From: Nocardioides psychrotolerans
GTDB taxonomy: Bacteria; Actinomycetota; Actinomycetes; Propionibacteriales; Nocardioidaceae
NCBI RefSeq assembly: GCF_900113685.1
Contig: NZ_FOQG01000019.1
Coordinates: 16,200 to 80,199, forward strand
DNA: 64,000 nt
Reading direction: 5' to 3'
Of the stretch, positions 18,506 through 28,447 are shown piece after piece; the stretch's first letter is position 1; each line of letters opens with the position of its first letter. Under the pieces are notes generated by a model, which was given only the letters and a program-made list of their open reading frames with translations, was not told where the DNA came from and searched no databases. Made by a program: the position numbers and the translations under genes.

Positions 18506-19224
18506 CGCGCGTCCCCGGCGCTGCTCCCGACGATCCGGGCGAACGAGCGGGCGAGCGGCCGCCAGGCCTCGGTCAGCTCGTCGGCGGCGTCCTCGACCGC
18601 GCGCAGCAAGGTCTCCTGGTCGATGCCGCGCAGGACGTGGGCCTCGCGGTCCTCCTCGGCCCACGGCCGCAGGGTGGCCGCGTCGACCTCCGGGTGCAGC
18701 TGGACCCCCCAGCTGCGCGGGCCGAAGCGAACGGCCTGCGGCTCCCCGGCGTCCGTCTGCGCCAGCACGGTCGCGCCCTCGGGCAGGACCGTGACGACGT
18801 CGTCGTTCCAGTGGACGCCCCGGCGAGGCGTGGCGACCGGGCCGACGAGCTCGTCGGTCGCCGCCTCGGCGGTCCAGCCGACCTCGATCAGACCCAGCTG
18901 CTGCCCGCGTGGGTTGCGCTCGACGCGCCCACCCAACGCCGCGGCCACGAGCTGGTGACCGAGGCAGACCCCGAGCGTCGGGACGCCGGCCGCGTGGGCG
19001 GCCCGGAGCTGCTCCTTGAGCGGACCGAACCAGGCGACCGTGTCGTCCTCGGCCTGCTGGGGCCCGCCCAGCACCAGCACTCCGTCGTACGACGTGAGGT
19101 CGGGCAGGGCGTCACCGGCGTAGGGCCGACACACCTCGAGGGTGCAGCCGGCCTCGGTCAGCCAGCGCCCGAGGAGCACCGGGGGGCACTCGTCCTCGTG
19201 CTGGACGACCAGGACCGACGACAT
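18502..19224 (-). CDS. Class I glutamine amidotransferase
   Basis: This 240-residue stand-alone GATase1-fold protein has the nucleophile Cys87 in GVCLGHQLVAAALGG and the His-Glu pair in QLHPEV. GGPQQAEDD resembles the oxyanion region of GMP-synthase-like GATases. Its substrate is unknown; such proteins are often annotated as GMP synthase-like. It lies between glnA2 and glnE, 16 nt after the glnA2 stop and overlapping glnE by 4 nt, so it is probably part of the same nitrogen-linked transcript. Confidence 0.88.
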   Translation of the reverse strand: MSSVLVVQHEDECPPVLLGRWLTEAGCTLEVCRPYAGDALPDLTSYDGVLVLGGPQQAEDDTVAWFGPLKEQLRAAHAAGVPTLGVCLGHQLVAAALGGRVERNPRGQQLGLIEVGWTAEAATDELVGPVATPRRGVHWNDDVVTVLPEGATVLAQTDAGEPQAVRFGPRSWGVQLHPEVDAATLRPWAEEDREAHVLRGIDQETLLRAVEDAADELTEAWRPLARSFARIVGSSAGDAR

Positions 19225-19240
19225 CGTGGGACCTGGCCGG

Positions 19241-20584
19241 TCAGATGACCGGGAGCATCTGGTCGCGCTCGAAGACGGAGACCTGCCCGCGGTATTCGTC
19301 CCACTCGGCGCGCTTGTTGCGCAGGAAGTAGTCGAAGACGTTCTCGCCCAGCGTCTCGGCGAGCAGCTCGGAGCGCTCCGCGATCTGGATCGCCTCGTTG
19401 AGGTTGTGCGGGAGGGGCTCGATGCCGAGGTTCTTGCGCTCGCGCTCCGAGAGGGCCCACACGTCGTCCTCGGCCTCGCGGGGCAGCTCGTAGCCCTCCT
19501 CGATGCCCTTCATGCCGGCGGCGAGCACGGCGGCGAAGGCGAGGTAGGGGTTGCAGGCGGCGTCGAGGCTGCGCAGCTCGACACGGGTCGAGTTGCCCTT
19601 GAGCGGCTTGTACATCGGGACCCGGACCATCGCCGAGCGGTTGTTGTGGCCCCAGCAGATGTAGGAGGGGGCCTCGCCGCCGAACATCATCCGCTTGTAG
19701 GAGTTGACCCACTGGTTGGTGACGACGCTGATCTCCGGCGCGTGGCGCAAGACACCGGCGATGAAGCGGCGGCCGGTCTGGGAGAGCTGGTATTCGGCAC
19801 CGGCCTCGTAGAAGGCGTTCTGGTCGCCCTCGAAGAGCGAGACGTGGGTGTGCATGCCCGAGCCCGGGTGGGTGGTGAACGGCTTGGGCATGAAGCTGGC
19901 CCAGATGCCCTGTCCGAGCGCGACCTCACGGATGACGGTGCGGAAGGTCATGATGTTGTCGGCGGTCGAGAGCGCGTCGGCGTAGCGCAGGTCGATCTCC
20001 TGCTGACCGGGGCCGCCCTCGTGGTGGCTGAACTCCACCGAGATGCCCATGGCCTCGAGCATCGTGATGGCCTCGCGGCGGAAGTCCGAGCCGTGGGACT
20101 GCGCTGTGTGGTCGAAGAAGCCGCTGCGGTCGACCGGGACCGGGTCGACCCCGGCCTGCGGGCTGTCCTTGAAGAGGTAGAACTCGATCTCGGGGTGGGT
20201 GTAGAAGGTGAAGCCCTTGTCTGCCGCCTTGCTGAGCGTGCGCTTGAGCACGTAGCGGGGGTCGGAGTAGGACGGGCTGCCGTCGGGCATCACCACGTCG
20301 CAGAACATCCGGGCCGTGGCCGGGCCGTCGCCGCCACCTCGCCACGGCAGGATCTGGAAGGTCGAGGGGTCCGGCAGCAGCAGCATGTCGGCCTCGTAGA
20401 CGCGGGCGAAGCCCTCGATCGCGGATCCGTCGAAGCCGATGCCCTCGTCGAAGGCGTTGTCCAGCTCGGCCGGGGCCACCGCGACGGACTTCAAGAAGCC
20501 CAGCACGTCGGTGAACCACAGCCGCACGAAGCGGACCTCACGCTCTTCGAGAGCGCGGAGAACGAAGTCTTCCTGCTTGCCCAT
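19241..20584 (-). CDS. glnA2: Glutamine synthetase type I, GlnA2-like
   Basis: This 447-residue GSI protein makes glutamine, or acts on related substrates, from glutamate, ammonia and ATP. Landmarks are GFDGSAIEGFARV, the metal-binding HPEIEFYLF, HEGGPGQQEIDLR, HPGSGMHTHVS and TRVELRSLDAACNPYLAFAAV. The C terminus (ENVFDYFLRNKRAEWDEYRG) lacks the NLY adenylylation tyrosine of GSI-beta, matching the GSI-alpha/GlnA2 type (M. tuberculosis Rv2222c), so GlnE probably does not act on it. TACGCT 7 nt upstream of the ATG suggests a leaderless transcript. Confidence 0.93.
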   Translation of the reverse strand: MGKQEDFVLRALEEREVRFVRLWFTDVLGFLKSVAVAPAELDNAFDEGIGFDGSAIEGFARVYEADMLLLPDPSTFQILPWRGGGDGPATARMFCDVVMPDGSPSYSDPRYVLKRTLSKAADKGFTFYTHPEIEFYLFKDSPQAGVDPVPVDRSGFFDHTAQSHGSDFRREAITMLEAMGISVEFSHHEGGPGQQEIDLRYADALSTADNIMTFRTVIREVALGQGIWASFMPKPFTTHPGSGMHTHVSLFEGDQNAFYEAGAEYQLSQTGRRFIAGVLRHAPEISVVTNQWVNSYKRMMFGGEAPSYICWGHNNRSAMVRVPMYKPLKGNSTRVELRSLDAACNPYLAFAAVLAAGMKGIEEGYELPREAEDDVWALSERERKNLGIEPLPHNLNEAIQIAERSELLAETLGENVFDYFLRNKRAEWDEYRGQVSVFERDQMLPVI

Positions 20585-20591
20585 GCGCCAC

Positions 20592-20597
20592 AGCGTA
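20592..20597 (-). promoter_or_regulatory. TACGCT -10, leaderless type
   Basis: On the minus strand TACGCT ends 7 nt before the glnA2 ATG at 20584. Confidence 0.42.
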
Positions 20598-20641
20598 GGG
20601 GCACCGCGGCGTCCGCCCGCGAAGGGGGCGCACGCCGCCGA

Positions 20642-22681
<2,040 letters not shown>

Positions 22682-22687
22682 GCCGCG

Positions 22688-22693
22688 AGTCTA
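22688..22693 (-). promoter_or_regulatory. TAGACT -10, leaderless type
   Basis: On the minus strand TAGACT ends 6 nt before the nadE GTG at 22681. Confidence 0.45.
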
Positions 22694-23041
22694 GGGACCT
22701 CGTCGTCCGTCCGTCGGTCGCGCCGTTCGCGTCGGTCGGGACGGTGCCGTCTGCTTCCGTCGGGACCGCGACCAGTCGGAGCACTGGACGGTCGAACCAG
22801 GACGCCGAGCTTCGCGAGGACGTGTGGACACGGTGAGGCCGCGCGATGGGTGGCCGGACATGCCGATGACCCCGCCGGCGGGGGGTGTGAGGCGGGGTGC
22901 TCAGGTCTCGCCTGATGGGTTGGTCGGCCTGATGATCGGACCAGTGATGCCCAGATGCTCGCAGCGTGAGCGACCGGACGATGACAGGCCGCACATTCCT
23001 GGGGACCGGCGCAGTCCAGGCGACATCAGCCCTCGTGCCCG

Positions 23042-23047
23042 CATACT
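23042..23047 (+). promoter_or_regulatory. CATACT -10, leaderless type
   Basis: CATACT ends 6 nt before ATG 23054 and no Shine-Dalgarno lies between. Confidence 0.4.
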
Positions 23048-23053
23048 AGTTCG

Positions 23054-23521
23054 ATGGCGATCGCAGGCAGGACCCTGCTCTCGGACCGGGTCCTCGTCCG
23101 GCTGCGGGGTTGCGGCGCACAGCACCGGCACCAGGCCGCCGTGGCGTTGGCGCTCGCAATCCTGGTGGGCTGCGCTGCGGGGGCCTTCGCGTGGACCAGC
23201 GTCCGCGACAAGGACACGGAGGGACGCTGGCTGCTCGAGTCCGGCATCGGCGTCCCTGGGTCCGGCCCTGCGTCAGAGATCGTGATCGAGGGTGACCAGA
23301 TCAGGGGCGACGGGCCGTGCAACAGCTTTGGCGCGACCTGGTCCCAGGACGACGGCGTCTCGGGCCTCATGACGACCCTCATCGGGTGCGCGCCCGACGT
23401 ACTGCTGCTGGAGGACCGCTACTTCGAGCTCCTCGATGGCGCGACGTCGGTCGACGTCACCGATGACCGAATGGTCCTCAGCGGCCCTGGCGGCACCCTC
23501 TCGTTCACCCGATCGACATGA
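23054..23521 (+). CDS. META/HslJ-like exported protein
   Basis: This 155-residue protein has an N-terminal membrane or signal segment (AAVALALAILVGCAAGAFAW, residues about 28-47). A small beta domain follows with WLLESGIGVPG, GDGPCNSFGATW and a C-terminal RMVLSGPGGTLSFTR, the pattern of META (HslJ-like) domains. The CNSF motif and a later cysteine (LIGCAPD) could form a disulphide. Its stop overlaps the ATG of the next lipoprotein gene (ATGA). Function is not known; META domains occur in envelope stress proteins. Confidence 0.7.
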   Translation: MAIAGRTLLSDRVLVRLRGCGAQHRHQAAVALALAILVGCAAGAFAWTSVRDKDTEGRWLLESGIGVPGSGPASEIVIEGDQIRGDGPCNSFGATWSQDDGVSGLMTTLIGCAPDVLLLEDRYFELLDGATSVDVTDDRMVLSGPGGTLSFTRST

Positions 23522-23889
23522 CCCCCATGACGATCCTGGCTCCTCGGATGCGTTGCGCCCTCGGTGTCCTCGTCCCGCTCGTCCTGGTCGCCGGCTGCGG
23601 GGACATCGCCAGGGACTGCACCACGATCGGTGGGGATTCCGGAGTCACCTTCGAGTTCTCGTCCGTCGACGAGCTGGCCGCAGGTCCTCGCCTCGAGGTG
23701 GAAGGTTGCGTCGACTCCACCTGCGAGTCCTGGACCGTCGACACGCGCGACGGGACCCAGGTGTTCGTGCAGGTCGCGGGCCTCGACGGCGAGACGGCTT
23801 AGCCCGTCAGCCTCACGGTCACGACCGCTGCCGGCCGTGTCGTCTTCGACGGCGAGACCGACGCACACCTCGTAGGCGCCCGGACCTGA
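23518..23889 (+). pseudogene. Small lipoprotein gene interrupted by an in-frame amber codon
   Basis: From ATG 23518 a 94-residue lipoprotein is encoded (signal LGVLVPLVLVAGCGD with lipobox VAGC, then several cysteines), ending at TAG 23800-23802. The same frame then continues for 28 codons with normal high-GC3 coding sequence (PVSLTVTTAAGRVVFDGETD and on) to TGA at 23889. The upper part ends in the middle of a beta-strand-rich domain, so I read the TAG as a nonsense mutation. Readthrough or a functional short form remain possible. The start overlaps the META-protein stop. Confidence 0.6.
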
Positions 23890-23993
23890 AGCAAGGGACC
23901 GGTGCCGCAGCAGGGACAGGTCGCGCGCGGTCATGGCAGTGCGCTGGGTCCGAGATCTGCCACGGCCGAACACTAGCCCCTGGCGGCCCGCCC

Positions 23994-23999
23994 TAGGCT
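23994..23999 (+). promoter_or_regulatory. TAGGCT -10, leaderless type
   Basis: TAGGCT ends 6 nt before ATG 24006. Confidence 0.48.
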
Positions 24000-24005
24000 C
24001 GACGC

Positions 24006-24848
24006 ATGACTGATCAGACGATGGCAGGCCGAACCGTGCTGGTGACCGGGGCGAGCGACGGGATCGGTGCGGAGACGGCGCGCGTGCTGGCGGCCAAGGG
24101 GGCGACGGTCCACGTGACCGGACGCTCCGCCGAGAAGCTCCGGCCGGTGGCCGAGGCGGTCGGCACGGAGCCGCTGGTGGCGGACTTCTCCCGCCTCGAC
24201 GACGTACGACGCCTCGCGGCTCAGGTCGGCGAGCGGGTCGAGAAGCTCGACGTCCTGATGAACAACGCGGGCGGCACGTTCGCTCCGTCGAAGACGACGC
24301 ACGACGGTCACGAGCCCAACTTCCAGGTCAACCACCTGGCGCCGTTCCTGCTGACCAACCTGCTGCGCCCGCAGCTCGCGGCGGCCGGCTCGTCGCTGGT
24401 CGTCAACACCTCCAGCATCGGCAACCTGATGGGCAAGATCGTGCTGGACGACCTCGACTACGAGCGCCGGAGGGCGATCGAGTTCCCGGCGTACGGCACC
24501 GGGAAGCTGATGAACATCGTCTTCACCCGCGGCATCACCCAACGCTGGGCGGAGGACGGCATCGTCTCGGTCGCCGTCCACCCCGGGCCGGTGGGCAGCT
24601 CGTTCGGCCGCGACTCGTGGTTCGTCGGGCTCCTCTACCGCTCGCCACTCAAGCGGTTCGCCACGATCAGCGTCCCCGACGGGGCGGCACCTCTCATCGC
24701 CCTCGCCGAGGGTGGGCCCGTCCACGAGGTCAACGGGCGCTACTACAGCCGTTTCCACGCCGACGGACGCGAGAACAAGCAGGCCCACGACCAGACTGTC
24801 ATCGACGGGCTCTGGGAGCGCTCGGCGGCGCTGGTCGGGGTCGGCTGA
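24006..24848 (+). CDS. Short-chain dehydrogenase/reductase
   Basis: This 280-residue Rossmann-fold oxidoreductase has the nucleotide-binding TGASDGIGAETA at about residues 15-26, NNAGG at about 87-91, Ser in NTSSIGNLMG and catalytic YGTGK near residue 165. The overall style is that of retinol dehydrogenase/WWOX-like actinobacterial SDRs, but the substrate cannot be read from the sequence. The promoter is a leaderless-type TAGGCT. Confidence 0.9.
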   Translation: MTDQTMAGRTVLVTGASDGIGAETARVLAAKGATVHVTGRSAEKLRPVAEAVGTEPLVADFSRLDDVRRLAAQVGERVEKLDVLMNNAGGTFAPSKTTHDGHEPNFQVNHLAPFLLTNLLRPQLAAAGSSLVVNTSSIGNLMGKIVLDDLDYERRRAIEFPAYGTGKLMNIVFTRGITQRWAEDGIVSVAVHPGPVGSSFGRDSWFVGLLYRSPLKRFATISVPDGAAPLIALAEGGPVHEVNGRYYSRFHADGRENKQAHDQTVIDGLWERSAALVGVG

Positions 24849-24917
24849 CGGGGCTCGCGATGATTCGGTGGCACCCCACCGGTCTGCACGAACATCACCC
24901 GCGACCAAGGAGGCACC

Positions 24918-25382
24918 ATGCCCTCGATCACCCCCTGCCTGTGGTTCGACGCCAACCTGGAGGAGGCGGCGACGTTCTACACCGGTATCTTCCCCAACTC
25001 CTCGGTCGGTCACCTCGCGCGGATGCCCGACGGGTCCGCGCTCGCCGGGGACTTCAACCTCGACGGCCTGACCTTCCAGGGCATCAACGGCGGGCCGATG
25101 TTCGCGCAGTTCACCGAGGCCATCAGCTTCAGCATCAGCTGCGCCGACCAGGTGGAGGTCGACCACTACTGGGACTCGCTCGTCGACGGCGGGACCCCGT
25201 CGATGTGTGGCTGGCTCAAGGACCGCTTCGGGTTGTCCTGGCAGATCGTCCCCCGTCGGCTCATCGAGCTGCTCTCGGACCCGGACCCTGCGCGCGCGCA
25301 GGCGGCCCAGGCGGCGATGCTCGGCATGCAGAAGATCGTCGTGGCCGACCTCGAGGCAGCCGCGAAGGGTGCCAGCGTCTGA
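24918..25382 (+). CDS. VOC-family (PhnB-like) protein
   Basis: This 154-residue protein has the PhnB/3-demethylubiquinone methyltransferase-like glyoxalase fold pattern: ITPCLWFDANLEEAATFYTGIFPNS at the start (in two parts), FMFAQ-like strand GPMFAQFTEAISF, and DRFGLSWQIVPRRL near the end. AAGGAGG lies 5 nt upstream of the ATG. VOC proteins bind metal or small ligands; the specific role is unknown. Confidence 0.85.
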   Translation: MPSITPCLWFDANLEEAATFYTGIFPNSSVGHLARMPDGSALAGDFNLDGLTFQGINGGPMFAQFTEAISFSISCADQVEVDHYWDSLVDGGTPSMCGWLKDRFGLSWQIVPRRLIELLSDPDPARAQAAQAAMLGMQKIVVADLEAAAKGASV

Positions 25383-25397
25383 CCGACCCGGGGCACC

Positions 25398-25403
25398 TAC
25401 CGT
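25398..25403 (+). promoter_or_regulatory. TACCGT -10, leaderless type
   Basis: TACCGT ends 7 nt before ATG 25411. Confidence 0.42.
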
Positions 25404-25410
25404 GGGCCGC

Positions 25411-26589
25411 ATGACCGCGTGGAAACGGGTGGCCCTCGCGATGTTCTCGGTCGGGTGGGGCGCCAACCAGTTCTCCCCGTTGCTGATCGCCTACCGCGAC
25501 GAGCTGGGGATGTCGACGCAGACGAGGGCCTTCCTCTTCGGTGTGTACGCCGTGGGGCTGATCCCCGCGCTCCTCATCGGCGGGGCTGCCTCCGACCGGT
25601 GGGGACGCCGCGCCGTGGTCGTGCCGCTGGTGGCACTGTCCCCCCTGGCGACCGTCCTGCTCATCGTCGAGCACGAGTCGGTCGCCGGGATCGCGGTCGC
25701 GCGGCTGCTCGCGGGCATCTGCTCCGGGGTGGTCTTCAGCGCCGCGAGCGCGTGGGTCTCCGAGCTGTCCTCGGAGGAGGCCGCCGGCACGGCCGCCAAG
25801 CGAGCGGCGATCGCCCTGTCCGCGGGCTTCGGTGTCGGCCCGCTGGTGGCCGGGCTCGTGGCCGAGCTCACGGCGTACCCCCTGACGGTGCCCTATCTCC
25901 CCCACGTCGCGCTCGGCGTCGTGGCCCTGGTGCTCCTGCTGCCCGTGCCCGGACCACGCCCCACGACCGGGGCAACGCGCTCCCTGCTGCGCGTCCCGGC
26001 GGTCACCCGCACCCGGCCGTTCCTCCTGCTGGTCGCCCCGGTCGCGCCCTGGGTCTTCGGCTCTGCTGCGATCTCGATCGCCTTCCTGCCCGCCGAGATC
26101 GGCGGGTCGACCCGCGGCGCCCTGGCCTTCGCCGGGGTGCTGACCGGCATCACCCTTGGCACGGGCGTGCTCGTGCAGGGCACCGCACGGCGTCTCGACG
26201 ACCGCCGCCCCCTGCTCGCGGGGCAGGTCGGGCTCGTCGCCGCGATGGTGGCCACCGCCATCGCCATCGCCGCGCTCCAGACCGACGTGCGCTGGCTGCT
26301 GCTGATCGCCGGCCCGGTGTTCGGCGCGGCCTACGGCTGCTGCCTGGTCTCGGGTCTGCGCGAGACCGAGCGGGTCGCCGACCACGGCGAGCTCGGCGCG
26401 ACGGTCGCGGTGTTCTACGCGCTGACCTATCTCGGTTTCGGTGCTCCCTACGCGCTGGGCGCGGTCAGCGGTGCGGGTCTCGGCGACGAGGGCGCCCTGC
26501 TGCTGACGGTCGGGGTCGTGGCGCTGTGCCTCGCCGTCGTGTCCTTCGTGGGACGACATGTCCGCAGCACAGGGATCAGCCGTGCATGA
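25411..26589 (+). CDS. MFS transporter
   Basis: This 392-residue protein has about 12 hydrophobic segments and the MFS loop 2-3 motif GGAASDRWGRRAVVV near residue 65. AAKRAAIALSAGFGVGPLVAGL fits the loop 4/TM5 region. The start is ATG 25411 after a leaderless-type -10; longer in-frame starts lie inside the VOC gene. The end overlaps the APH-fold gene. The substrate is unknown; the family members are drug or metabolite exporters. Confidence 0.87.
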   Translation: MTAWKRVALAMFSVGWGANQFSPLLIAYRDELGMSTQTRAFLFGVYAVGLIPALLIGGAASDRWGRRAVVVPLVALSPLATVLLIVEHESVAGIAVARLLAGICSGVVFSAASAWVSELSSEEAAGTAAKRAAIALSAGFGVGPLVAGLVAELTAYPLTVPYLPHVALGVVALVLLLPVPGPRPTTGATRSLLRVPAVTRTRPFLLLVAPVAPWVFGSAAISIAFLPAEIGGSTRGALAFAGVLTGITLGTGVLVQGTARRLDDRRPLLAGQVGLVAAMVATAIAIAALQTDVRWLLLIAGPVFGAAYGCCLVSGLRETERVADHGELGATVAVFYALTYLGFGAPYALGAVSGAGLGDEGALLLTVGVVALCLAVVSFVGRHVRSTGISRA

Positions 26590-27469
26590 GCCGCCGGCCC
26601 ACGTCGGCGACCAGGACGTGCTCGACACCGTCCGTGCCACCTGGCTCCCCGACGCGGACACCGCCACCCACCTGCCCGTCGGCTTCGGCGCCCACCACTG
26701 GGCAGCCTCGGTCGCCGGCGAGCGCCGGCTCTTCGTCACGCTGGACGGCCTGGGAGACAGGCGCAGCACCGACTCGCTGACCGCTGCCTACCGCGCGGCC
26801 GCCACGCTGGCTGCCGACGGACTGGAGTTCGTCCACGCCTCGCTGCCACCGCTCACGGTGCCCTTCGCCGACGACCTGCTCAGCGCCACGCCCTGGGTCG
26901 ACGGGCACCGTCCCGAGCGCCTTGACCGCGAGGTCACCTCGACGATGCTCGCCCGACTCCACGCGACCCCACCGCCCGAGGGCACGCCGCGCTGGCGCCC
27001 GCTGGTCGGGCCCGACCTCGCCGAGGACCTGGCGTGCCGCGCCCGGACGACCTGGGACGGCGGCCCGTTCTCCGCGCGGGCCCAGGCTGCCCTGCGCTCC
27101 CACCTGGCCGCGATCGACACCTGGGTGACCCGCTACCACCGGCTCGCCGAGGAGGCGGCCTCGCGGCCCGTCGTACCCACCCACGGCGAGCCCGACGTCC
27201 ACAACCAGCTCCTCACCGACCGCGGCACCCTCCTCGTGGACTGGGAGTCGCTCCAGCTGGCACCCGCGGAGCGCGACCTCAGGGCCCTGGACGCGGGCGG
27301 GCCGATGACCGAGATGTTCGACCTCGAGTGGCGCCTCGACGAGGTGCAGCAGTACGCCGAGCGGTTCCAGCAGCCTCACACCGGCGGCGCCGACGACCTC
27401 GAGGCGGTCGAGGGCCTGGTCGAGGAGCTCGAGCGACCCGACTGGCACGAGCCGAGCGACCGGCCGTGA
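26558..27469 (+). CDS. APH-fold phosphotransferase
   Basis: This 303-residue protein has the kinase-like fold of aminoglycoside/choline phosphotransferases. The Brenner-type motif is THGEPDVHNQ (Glu in place of the usual Asp, a variant seen in actinobacterial members), followed by LLVDWESLQLAPAERDL for the metal-binding Asp. The ATG at 26558 lies inside the MFS gene (32-nt overlap). A GTG at 26582 with AGGGA 6 nt upstream is an equally good start. The overlap suggests co-expression with the transporter. Substrate unknown. Confidence 0.82.
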   Translation: MSAAQGSAVHEPPAHVGDQDVLDTVRATWLPDADTATHLPVGFGAHHWAASVAGERRLFVTLDGLGDRRSTDSLTAAYRAAATLAADGLEFVHASLPPLTVPFADDLLSATPWVDGHRPERLDREVTSTMLARLHATPPPEGTPRWRPLVGPDLAEDLACRARTTWDGGPFSARAQAALRSHLAAIDTWVTRYHRLAEEAASRPVVPTHGEPDVHNQLLTDRGTLLVDWESLQLAPAERDLRALDAGGPMTEMFDLEWRLDEVQQYAERFQQPHTGGADDLEAVEGLVEELERPDWHEPSDRP

Positions 27470-27547
27470 GGCGCACCACAGCGCGCAGCGACCAGGTGCG
27501 GGGATAGCCTGATCCGCAGTCCGTGGACTCCAGCAGGGAGCCGCGAG

Positions 27548-28444
27548 ATGCACGTCGATGGGAGCTCGATGATGAGCACGTCAGAAGAGACCGCGCCCTA
27601 CGGCACCGGCCCTGCCGCGGCCAGCACCACGGCCAGCACAGCCGCCACAGTCAAGCGCGTCCGCACCCACCACCTGCGCGAGATGAAGGGCCGCGGCGAG
27701 CGCTTCTCGATGCTCACCGCCTACGAGCAGTACGCCGCGCAGACCTTTGACGAGGCCGGCATCGAGGTGCTGCTCGTCGGTGACTCCGCGAGCAACAACG
27801 TCTACGGCAACGAGACCTCGCTGCCCGTCACGGTCGATGAGCTGATCCCGCTCACCCGTGCCGTGAGCCGCTCCACGCGCCGGGCCCTGGTCGTCGGCGA
27901 CCTGCCGTTCGGCAGCTACCAGGCCTCCCCCGAGCAGGCCTACCTCACCGCGGTGCGGTTCATGAAGGAGGGCGGGGCCCACGCCATCAAGCTCGAGGGC
28001 GGCGGCGAGATGGCACCCCAGATCGAGAAGCTCACCCAGGGCGGCATCCCCGTCATGGCCCACATCGGCTTCACGCCGCAGTCCGAGCACACGCTGGGCG
28101 GCTACCGCGTGCAGGGCCGCGGCGAGACCGCCGAGCGCATCCTGCGCGACGCCAAGGCGGTCCAGGAGGCCGGTGCGTTCGCCGTCGTCATGGAGATGGT
28201 GCCCGGCAACGTCGCCGCGCAGGTGACCCAGGAGCTGGACATCCCCACGATCGGCATCGGTGCCGGCGCCGGTTGCGACGGTCAGGTGCTCGTGTGGCAG
28301 GACGCCTTCGGGCTGCGCACCGGCCGCATGGCGAAGTTCGTCAAGCAGTACGCCGACCTGCACGCGGTGCTCCTGCAAGCAGCCCAGGACTTCGACGCCG
28401 AGGTGAAGGCCGGGACTTTCCCCGGGCCCGAGCACACCTTCTGA
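27548..28444 (+). CDS. panB: 3-methyl-2-oxobutanoate hydroxymethyltransferase
   Basis: This 298-residue TIM-barrel enzyme of pantothenate synthesis transfers a hydroxymethyl group from methylene-THF to ketoisovalerate. Landmarks are FSMLTAYEQYAAQTFDEAG, LLVGDSASNNVYG (metal-binding Asp), the lysine in HAIKLEGGGEM, HIGFTPQSEHTLGGYRVQG and IGIGAGAGCDGQVLVWQD. The N-terminal 35 residues are Thr/Ala-rich. GGGAG lies 7 nt before ATG 27548; an ATG 21-24 nt further in is possible. It is tail to tail with the LVIVD gene, with 3 nt between stops. Confidence 0.95.
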   Translation: MHVDGSSMMSTSEETAPYGTGPAAASTTASTAATVKRVRTHHLREMKGRGERFSMLTAYEQYAAQTFDEAGIEVLLVGDSASNNVYGNETSLPVTVDELIPLTRAVSRSTRRALVVGDLPFGSYQASPEQAYLTAVRFMKEGGAHAIKLEGGGEMAPQIEKLTQGGIPVMAHIGFTPQSEHTLGGYRVQGRGETAERILRDAKAVQEAGAFAVVMEMVPGNVAAQVTQELDIPTIGIGAGAGCDGQVLVWQDAFGLRTGRMAKFVKQYADLHAVLLQAAQDFDAEVKAGTFPGPEHTF

Positions 28445-28447
28445 TCC

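Larger units (their letters stand above)
22682..23053. other. Intergenic region, no gene seen
   Basis: This 372-bp interval separates divergent transcription units. It carries the nadE promoter element at its left edge and a CATACT -10 at its right edge. Reading frames inside it are Arg/Pro-rich and have no recognisable domain. I see no RNA structure that I can name. Confidence 0.6.

Noticed and set aside
15536..18958. Very long plus-strand frame (1140 codons) opposite glnE
   Set aside because: Its sequence is Arg/Gly/His/Val-rich without domains and mirrors the codon pattern of glnE, which is clearly the real gene.
26582..26584. GTG as the start of the APH-fold protein instead of ATG 26558
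   Set aside because: Not rejected outright: it has the better ribosome site, but both starts are possible and the longer form was kept and noted.
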